The position numbers and the translations under genes were made by a program. 11,021 nucleotides of DNA. Origin: JBBUEO01 sp038056915 (GTDB taxonomy: Bacteria; Patescibacteriota; UBA1384; UBA12157; JAENIV01). Each line of letters opens with the position of its first letter. The stretch's first letter is position 1. The stretch is from assembly GCA_038056915.1 (NCBI GenBank), contig JBBUEO010000040.1, forward strand, positions 1-11,021, written 5' to 3'. Shown here piece by piece: positions 5,542 to 11,021 of the stretch. The notes beneath the pieces were generated by a model. The model had not been told where the DNA came from. It did no database searches and saw nothing but the letters and a program-made list of their open reading frames with translations.

Positions 5542-8500
5542 CTAATATCCAATATGAATCTTGTCCCACATAGTCTCTTTGGGCCAAAGGCCGGCATTGC
5601 CGCGGGCATTGGCTGGCCCGTAGTCGGTTTCCAAAATATAAGAATAATTATTGACATCTTCTTCCCGTAAAGTGAAGAATTGGGTTGGCAGCATGTTCTC
5701 ATCTTTCAGAGCTTTGGGCATTTCCAAGATCGCCCCTAAGAGTTTATTAACCTTATATTGAGCCGCCAAAATCGAGTTTCGCCGAAAAGAATTTTCCGAT
5801 GCGCCGTCAAAAGTAGCTAAAGGACAGTCAAGGGTGGTTGGCGCTGGACCCATCTCCGGATAATAGCCGCAGGCCGAACAGGTAACATCCACCTGGTAAA
5901 CCATAAAGAGATTCATTGCCACCATAATCGCTACGGTTACCGGATCAAAGCCAGTAATAATCATTCCTACCAGCATGGCTGAAGTCCCCGGCACCAGCCC
6001 TAATTTTTGGTCGGCCTCTGCCAGTTGTTTTTTAAAAACCATCTGGACGACAAAAGAAATAGCTTCACCCTTAAGCTGGTTGACCGCGGCGCCGGATTTA
6101 GTTACCGCTTCTTGAGCCGCTTTGTAGGCTTCAGTGCCTTGCTGGGCAATTTCCAGCGTCCGTCGAGCCACTTGATATTGCTGGACAGCTTGCTGATATT
6201 CGGTGAAATAATTATAAATCGTCAGCGTTGTTCCGGACGGCAGATCCAAAGTATTATCCGCCCAATTAGTGACAATATTAATTCCATAATCAGTATAAAT
6301 ATTAGCCAGAGTTCCTTGTTCGTTGGGCTGGCCTAATTGGCCGGTTTTGCCGAATTTAAAGAGCGCTTGAGCGGTGCCGGGCTGGACAAAATCACCAAAC
6401 CAGTCCTGCATTTGCTCATCTACGAAACTATAAGTGGCGTTTGAGAAAGCTTCCGGATTGTGATAGAGGGGCGAAGAGGAGTCAAAATATTGTTTAAGCT
6501 CGGGGAGCATTTCTGCGGGAATATCGGGGTTTTGGGAGTGGACTTGGTTGCCGACATATACAATCCCCATTTGCCATTTTTGCTCGCTGGTGCCTTCGCG
6601 CATAGCTTGGGTAAAACCTGCCGGGATGTTGTTGTCGAGTTTATGAAGCTGAATGTCAATCGCTTTAAATTGAACGCTTTTGCGGGCTTCTTGGCGGGAG
6701 TCGCGGATAGCTTGGGTACGGACTTCGGCTAAATATTCATCGGATAAAGTTGCCCCCTGGGAGAGCTCCTGCTCCAAATTGACGGCGTAATCGCCAGCAA
6801 AGCTTTCTTGATCCGGATCATTAAAATAAGCGGTTTTAACTTCGTCATAAGTCAGCTGAAATTCTTCGGTAAGCTGACCGCCAAATTCCTCATTATACAT
6901 TTTAACAAACTTGGCCGCTCCCCAGGCGGTTATCCCACCGCGGATATCACCGTTTAAAAATCTTTGGGCATCCTGATCATTGGGAATGCCGGTGATTTCG
7001 CGGATGGCAGCGGTCATTTGCCGCTCATTTTGGATGCCGCTGGCTTTTTCATAAATTAAATCAATATAAGGTTCGTATCTTTCTTCCATTCCCAGCCAGC
7101 GCGGCAGCCATTTTTTGCCTTGTTCTAAGACAATTTCGTCGGCGTTTTTTAGGCCGGTATGTTCGGGATCATCGGGATCAGTAAAAAGAATTTTTTCCCA
7201 AGTGCCGGGATCAAATTGAGTCTTGCTGTCCAAATTTAAGCCAGCCACCCCCATTAAAGAATTAAAAAGTTGTATTTGACTTTGCTGTTTACTCAAAGAG
7301 GGATCAGTCTGCAAAACTGCTACCAATGATTCGGCGGCGTAAATATATTTATCATCAAGCTCCATCAAATCAGCTAATTTATCAACAGAGACCTCCAAGA
7401 GACTGCTTTGACCGACGCGGTCAACAAAAGTGGGAAGATCAATTTGGCCGCGAATAAAGGCCTCGGCAGAACCAGCGGGAATATTTAGAATCGCGTCAAT
7501 AAAGATCGCCTCTTGCTTATGCTTTTCATTCCAGTATGGGGCATCGGCATCTCCGGAATGAGCGGTATATAGCTGACCTTTGTCAAGCCGAAAAGCTTTT
7601 TCAAATTTTTCCTCGCCGCCGCAGGTCCAAACCGCCAGGCCAAAATTTTCTCGAAAGCAGCCCTGAGGCAGGCCCAAGCGGTCCTCGATTTTTCCCTGAC
7701 CGACATTATCCTTGAAATTTCCCCGAATTGAGACCGGGAAATCCAAGCCCAAAACCTGGCCGATTTTGCGGGCGCCGGATGCTTCTAAAATTTCCTGGGG
7801 CGTACCGGTTCGTTCCGCCAAAGCCAAAACCGCGTCTTTGAGTTCCTGATTTTGTAAAGCCGGCGCAAAACGGGCGATTTGATTATAAATGGTCGAATTC
7901 TTTAGATGGCCGCCAATTTTGGCGATATAATCGTGGGCCGTGATTTCTCCTCGAGCGGCTTTAGCCGAATCGCCGGGGTTGACGCCCATTAAGACATCAA
8001 GCCGGCTTAACTTTTCTGAAGGGCTTAAATTCCCGCTTGAATCATTGACATATTGACCAATCATATCGGCTAAATTATTATCGTTTAGTTCGTTGGGTTT
8101 TAAATTAAGATATTGCTCAAGTTTTACCCGGCCAAGATTATAGGAAAGGTCGCCGTCTTTGGAAACTGGCCGCGAAAGCCCGGCTAGAAGACCCAATCTT
8201 TGTTCAGCCAGCCGGCCCAAAGGATCGTCAAAAATCTCCGATTGGGCTAAAATATCTAATGTCCCTCCCTGCGGCAGGTCAAGGGCATCGTCAACCGCCA
8301 CTCCGCCGATTTTTGCCACCAGCCAAAACCAGCTGCCCGAAAGTGCCCGGGAAATATCGGTCCCTTGGATAGCCAAACTGGGGTCAGTGATGCCAAATTG
8401 ACGATTTAAAAGATTGGCGGCAGAGCTTGAGGCCGCGGCTTCGCCGATTTCAATATAATAAGCGTTTTCAGTAATTTTCCCAGAGCGAAAGTCAGCGGTG

Positions 8501-11021
8501 GTGCCAGATCTTAGCCCCAAATCTTTGTCGGTTTGGTCGCCTTTGGCTCGCGAAAGACCGCCGTATTCTTCAATCCGCGCCTTGCCGAGACTAATTAAAA
8601 TCGTCTCTTCCTGATTTTGGAAACCATTGCTCCGGAACTCTTTTAAAGCCAAGTTCAATGAATTATCCGGCAGACCAAATTCAATTTCCCATTTTTTCAA
8701 ACCAACTTGATAAATCAGATCTTCGGGTTTTTTTTGACCGGTCAAAACCGCCAAAACATCTTTGCGGGTCAAACCGGTTTTAGGATCGGATTTAATTTTC
8801 GCCTCGTCTGAGGAAATATCGCCAAAATTTCGAAATTCTTTTGATTCGATCATTTCGTTTAAGGCGCGTTGGGAAGCGTCAATATTATCCAAGAGTGTCG
8901 GATCATGGGCGCCGGCTCTTTCCCTCATATAATTGAGATTGATTTGAATATCAGTGATTTTTTGGGACATTTTTGAGGTGGAAAAATCGCTGATAAGATT
9001 ATCAATAATATTAAGAGTTTCACGAGCGGTTTGGCTGATTTCCGGTTCGTCTGATCTTTCTAAGATTTTCAGATTATCTTTGAGGGTGTCAAGGCGATCA
9101 AGATAAAAATAAATATCTTTGGCTGGCTCTAAATAGGGATCAAGGCCAAGGTCGCCGGTAACATTGCCTAAAAGCTCCATTTGGCCAAAGCGTTCATAGA
9201 CTTTTGGCGCCGAATCTTTTAAGAAAATTCTTTCCAAATCGCCAGCCTTGAGGCCGTATTGGCCGGCAATCCAGTCCTGATCCAGCCCCGAAGGAAGGGA
9301 ATGGGAATCAAACCATTGGCGAAGAAGCCCCTGTTCTTTTTCCGATAAACTGACGGCTTGGGCGATGGTGGTTTTGCCGATGGAAATTAAAGCGTTGGAA
9401 TCACCGGATATTAAGCTTTGCAAATCGTCATTTCCAACGCCAAAGGCCTCGGCCCGTTTATCGTCTCGTTGATAGATGGCTATCTGACTGTTAAAAACTT
9501 TATCGCCAGTGATTTGGCTATAATCATTAGGCGAAAGACTGCCGTCGAGGAGTTTTTGGGTTGACAAAGTCGGGATACCTAAAATATTATCAACTACCTC
9601 GGGATTGGCAAAGACGTACTGAAAAACTTCTTTACCCAAATGTCTTTTGACCTCGTTAATTGAATCGCCAGAAAATGATTGGGGTTTGATTCCTAAAACC
9701 GCTTCAATTCGGCCTTGACCCAAAGCCCTTTTAAATGATTGGGAGTCATTAAAAGAAACCGCCAAAGCGTCGCGGGACAAACCCAGCGATTCTTCCAGCT
9801 TTCTGCGGCCGGCCGAGGCAAAGATCTCATTTGATTTTTTGCCGGCTAAAGAGCCAGAGGGAAGCTGCATTTTTTCTTCCAGCATCGCCCGCCCGACATT
9901 TTCGAAAATATCCTCCGGGGATGATCCTCTGATGCCCTCTTCGGGAACGCCAAGGGCCTGGGCAAGTAAAGCCCGGCCGGCAGAGGAAGTAAAATCGCCA
10001 AAATCACTGCCGAGATTATACTCTCCGGGAAGATCGAAATTTTCTCTTAATACCCCGATACCGACTAATTTTGCCAATTCGCCGAAGGAAGCGCCGTGAA
10101 GTTTCGCCGGATCAATTTCGATGCCCAAAAGATCGCCAATTTGCTGGGCTAAAAGTCCGTCAATCGAACCGCTGCCCAAATTTTTAAACACCTGATGCAT
10201 GTTCTGGCCGTAAGCGCCGGTGCCGTCGGATTTGAGATAGCCCTCTTCGGTCTGCCAGGCAACCTTGATGGGGATGGGCGGCAGTTTGGTTTTCTTATCT
10301 GACAATAGCCGGCGGCGTTCGATTTGGCTGCATTTAATGCAGTCAATCTCCGTAATATCAGCCGCCTGGCCGGTAAAGTGAGCGGAAACATTGGGTTCTT
10401 CACCCTGCTCGATTTGGTATTCAGTCTCGCCGGAAATTGATTTTCTTTCAGTGTCGTAAGAAAATTTGATGGTTTTGACTTTGAGCCGTTCAAAACCGCC
10501 GCCGCCTTGATCTTTGGGAGTGACTAAATAAACCAACATCTGGACGATTCGACGGTCGGCGTCGTAGTTTCGGACGTAGTCTTGATCGATGGGATTGACG
10601 GATAAAGGTTTATTTTCATAGAATTCAATTTGTTTATTAAGGTCATTTAGTTCGGTCTTAATAATATTAATTTTTGAGGCAGACTCTGCCATAATAATGA
10701 TTAACCGATCCAAAAGCTCATTGATTTTTTTAATTCTTTCCTGAATTGCTTCTTTGCTTTCGGTGAGGGCAATAATTTCGTCAATTAATTTGATAATTTC
10801 GGCTTTAATATTTTCGGCTTCTTCTCCCTGAACTTGTAAAGACTGGATTTCGGATTTGGCTTCAATTGCTTCTTTAACAAGAAGTTCCCGATGAGCCGAT
10901 GAGTCGCCGCTGCCAGATAAAAACCGCAAAGATAGTTTTTCATCTCGTTCCTTGGTTAGGGGCTGCGTGGGGGTTTTGCCGGCATCTCTGGAGCAGGCCG
11001 AGGCGAGGATAATAATGAGGA
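5542..11021 (-). CDS. Giant repeat-rich lipoprotein with LAS/M15 peptidase-like motif (5' end cut by window)
   Basis: I do not recognise a named family. The first usable start inside the window is a TTG at 10929 (1795 residues), but the frame runs on to the right edge and reads LIIILASACSRDAG, a lipoprotein signal peptide. The start is therefore outside the window and the mature protein has at least 1817 residues from the lipid-bearing cysteine. Numbering from the TTG: a coiled coil at 12-107; a globular region at about 110-240 with SAHFTGQAAD (182-191) and C197/C200; about 25 degenerate LGLP-type repeats, mostly between 264 and 1340, with helical insertions (for example 600-710 and 1340-1560); a hydrophobic hairpin at about 1650-1680; cysteines 1684, 1687 and 1702; and the final DKIHIGY (1789-1795). 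Seven cysteines in all fit a protein outside the cytoplasm. The first motif matches the SxHxxGxAxD zinc motif of LAS/M15 peptidases, and the last could give the third ligand. It may be a surface-anchored peptidase, an adhesin or a scaffold. The gene is visibly less AT-rich than the + strand genes. Confidence 0.85.
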   Translation of the reverse strand, partial: LIIILASACSRDAGKTPTQPLTKERDEKLSLRFLSGSGDSSAHRELLVKEAIEAKSEIQSLQVQGEEAENIKAEIIKLIDEIIALTESKEAIQERIKKINELLDRLIIIMAESASKINIIKTELNDLNKQIEFYENKPLSVNPIDQDYVRNYDADRRIVQMLVYLVTPKDQGGGGFERLKVKTIKFSYDTERKSISGETEYQIEQGEEPNVSAHFTGQAADITEIDCIKCSQIERRRLLSDKKTKLPPIPIKVAWQTEEGYLKSDGTGAYGQNMHQVFKNLGSGSIDGLLAQQIGDLLGIEIDPAKLHGASFGELAKLVGIGVLRENFDLPGEYNLGSDFGDFTSSAGRALLAQALGVPEEGIRGSSPEDIFENVGRAMLEEKMQLPSGSLAGKKSNEIFASAGRRKLEESLGLSRDALAVSFNDSQSFKRALGQGRIEAVLGIKPQSFSGDSINEVKRHLGKEVFQYVFANPEVVDNILGIPTLSTQKLLDGSLSPNDYSQITGDKVFNSQIAIYQRDDKRAEAFGVGNDDLQSLISGDSNALISIGKTTIAQAVSLSEKEQGLLRQWFDSHSLPSGLDQDWIAGQYGLKAGDLERIFLKDSAPKVYERFGQMELLGNVTGDLGLDPYLEPAKDIYFYLDRLDTLKDNLKILERSDEPEISQTARETLNIIDNLISDFSTSKMSQKITDIQINLNYMRERAGAHDPTLLDNIDASQRALNEMIESKEFRNFGDISSDEAKIKSDPKTGLTRKDVLAVLTGQKKPEDLIYQVGLKKWEIEFGLPDNSLNLALKEFRSNGFQNQEETILISLGKARIEEYGGLSRAKGDQTDKDLGLRSGTTADFRSGKITENAYYIEIGEAAASSSAANLLNRQFGITDPSLAIQGTDISRALSGSWFWLVAKIGGVAVDDALDLPQGGTLDILAQSEIFDDPLGRLAEQRLGLLAGLSRPVSKDGDLSYNLGRVKLEQYLNLKPNELNDNNLADMIGQYVNDSSGNLSPSEKLSRLDVLMGVNPGDSAKAARGEITAHDYIAKIGGHLKNSTIYNQIARFAPALQNQELKDAVLALAERTGTPQEILEASGARKIGQVLGLDFPVSIRGNFKDNVGQGKIEDRLGLPQGCFRENFGLAVWTCGGEEKFEKAFRLDKGQLYTAHSGDADAPYWNEKHKQEAIFIDAILNIPAGSAEAFIRGQIDLPTFVDRVGQSSLLEVSVDKLADLMELDDKYIYAAESLVAVLQTDPSLSKQQSQIQLFNSLMGVAGLNLDSKTQFDPGTWEKILFTDPDDPEHTGLKNADEIVLEQGKKWLPRWLGMEERYEPYIDLIYEKASGIQNERQMTAAIREITGIPNDQDAQRFLNGDIRGGITAWGAAKFVKMYNEEFGGQLTEEFQLTYDEVKTAYFNDPDQESFAGDYAVNLEQELSQGATLSDEYLAEVRTQAIRDSRQEARKSVQFKAIDIQLHKLDNNIPAGFTQAMREGTSEQKWQMGIVYVGNQVHSQNPDIPAEMLPELKQYFDSSSPLYHNPEAFSNATYSFVDEQMQDWFGDFVQPGTAQALFKFGKTGQLGQPNEQGTLANIYTDYGINIVTNWADNTLDLPSGTTLTIYNYFTEYQQAVQQYQVARRTLEIAQQGTEAYKAAQEAVTKSGAAVNQLKGEAISFVVQMVFKKQLAEADQKLGLVPGTSAMLVGMIITGFDPVTVAIMVAMNLFMVYQVDVTCSACGYYPEMGPAPTTLDCPLATFDGASENSFRRNSILAAQYKVNKLLGAILEMPKALKDENMLPTQFFTLREEDVNNYSYILETDYGPANARGNAGLWPKETMWDKIHIGY
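5554..5565 (-). other. C-terminal DKIH, candidate third zinc ligand of the peptidase-like site
   Basis: The protein ends in WDKIHIGY. D1789-x-x-H1792 has the spacing of the ExxH motif that completes the zinc site in M15B/D peptidases, with Asp in place of Glu. In families that use HxH, the first His position would be K1790 here. In LAS enzymes this motif lies near the end of the domain, as it does here, but normally within about 100 residues of SxHxxGxAxD rather than 1,600. The assignment is inference. Confidence 0.35.
5890..5982 (-). other. Hydrophobic helical hairpin near the C-terminus of the giant lipoprotein
   Basis: Residues 1650-1680 hold a hydrophobic run (SAMLVGMIITG), a GFDP turn and a second run (VTVAIMVAMNLFMVYQV). 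It directly follows an LGLVPGTS repeat core. The two segments could form a membrane hairpin that leaves both ends of the protein outside, or the buried core of a globular domain. The first segment is short for a full membrane span. Confidence 0.5.
6910..10140 (-). repeat. Region of degenerate LGLP/GxxxIG protein repeats in the giant lipoprotein
   Basis: Residues 264-1340 contain repeated units of the form G-x-x-x-L-E-x-x-L-G-L/I-P-x-x-S-L-x-G-x-S-x-x-x-I-F-x-x-V/I-G. The clearest tandem block is residues 290-431 (9637-10062): units start at G290, G318, G346, G374 and G404, four of 28 residues and one of 30. Further LGLP-like cores include residues 449-456 (ILGIPTLS), 750-758, 803-810, 882-890, 980-988, 1084-1092, 1147-1155 and 1312-1320. 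The second half of the unit is clear at 461-475 (LDGSLSPNDYSQITG), 991-1006 and 1158-1173 (IRGQIDLPTFVDRVG). The copies differ strongly, so the repeat is old. I cannot name it. Confidence 0.75.
10357..10386 (-). other. SxHxxGxAxD motif (LAS/M15 peptidase-like zinc site)
   Basis: Residues 182-191 read SAHFTGQAAD, an exact match to the SxHxxGxAxD signature in which His and Asp bind zinc in D-Ala-D-Ala carboxypeptidases and other LAS metallopeptidases. It is followed by I-T-E-I-D-C-I-K-C. I see no HxH or ExxH in the 100 residues after it; the nearest His is H245 in QNMHQVF. A short motif can arise by chance, so the peptidase assignment is tentative. Confidence 0.45.
10609..10896 (-). other. N-terminal coiled coil of the giant lipoprotein
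   Basis: Residues 12-107 are rich in E, K, I and L with heptad-like spacing (for example IKAEIIKLIDEIIALTESKE), continuing to NKQIEFYENKP. There is no proline until the end. It follows a short polar linker after the lipid-bearing cysteine, so it would hold the rest of the protein away from the membrane or drive oligomerisation. Confidence 0.7.
10993..11021 (-). other. Lipoprotein signal peptide and lipobox (partial)
   Basis: Upstream of the TTG at 10929 the frame is open to the window edge and reads L-I-I-I-L-A-S-A-C, with the Cys codon at 10993-10995. A hydrophobic run ending in A-S-A-C, followed by a polar linker (SRDAGKTPTQPLTKERDEK), is a signal peptidase II site. Ala at -3 is less usual than Leu, with Leu at -4. 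The n-region and start codon lie beyond 11021. Confidence 0.75.

Noticed and set aside
6007..6732. Reading frames opposite the giant gene (also 8159-8401 and 9839-10099)
   Set aside because: They have no recognisable domain and lie wholly within a long, well-supported gene on the other strand.
6910..10140. Dockerin or EF-hand type repeats in the giant protein
   Set aside because: Some units such as LDGSLSPNDY recall these, but the D-x-N/D-x-D calcium pattern is not kept across copies.
10927..10929. TTG as the start of the giant gene
   Set aside because: The frame continues upstream into a convincing lipoprotein signal peptide that runs off the window.

Overview
The window looks like a fragment of a Candidate Phyla Radiation (Patescibacteria) genome, of the Parcubacteria or Microgenomates kind. 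This is an inference. It rests on AT-rich + strand genes, intergenic spacers filled with degenerate AT-rich repeats and small GC-rich palindromes, a minimal comF gene, and a giant repeat-rich surface lipoprotein that I cannot assign to a named family. TAA, TAG and TGA all end genes here, so nothing suggests UGA recoding.

Layout. Positions 1-395 are non-coding: an AT-rich repeat (about 1-158), a tandem array of eight 7-bp units (163-218), a weak terminator-like hairpin (227-253) and two GC-richer imperfect hairpins (291-323 and 340-384). Positions 396-3785 hold a tight three-gene + strand operon: a GT4 glycosyltransferase, a polytopic membrane protein resembling a GT-C glycosyltransferase, and ComF. 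The first two genes are 13 bp apart and the last two overlap by 4 bp. Positions 3786-3973 are a second AT-rich repeat carrying a promoter for a nucleotide-sugar dehydrogenase (3974-5305), apparently read as a leaderless mRNA. Positions 5306-5541 are a third spacer with repeats and three small hairpins. From 5542 to the right edge, on the - strand, runs one very large gene that is cut at its 5' end by the window.

Function. The GT4 enzyme, the membrane protein and the dehydrogenase fit the making of a cell-surface polysaccharide: the dehydrogenase supplies a uronic-acid sugar nucleotide, the cytoplasmic GT4 adds a sugar, and the membrane protein could add another sugar from a lipid carrier on the outer face. 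ComF belongs to DNA uptake and probably only shares the transcript.

The most unusual gene is the giant one. Reading upstream of its first possible start codon in the window reveals a lipoprotein signal (LIIILASA-C), so the mature protein has at least 1817 residues. It has an N-terminal coiled coil, a motif matching the zinc site of LAS/M15 peptidases (SxHxxGxAxD), roughly 25 degenerate copies of an 'LGLP...G...IG' repeat, a hydrophobic hairpin, and a C-terminal DKIHIGY that could supply the missing third zinc ligand. I propose, as inference only, a peptidase-like fold whose two halves are separated by about 1,600 residues of repeats.
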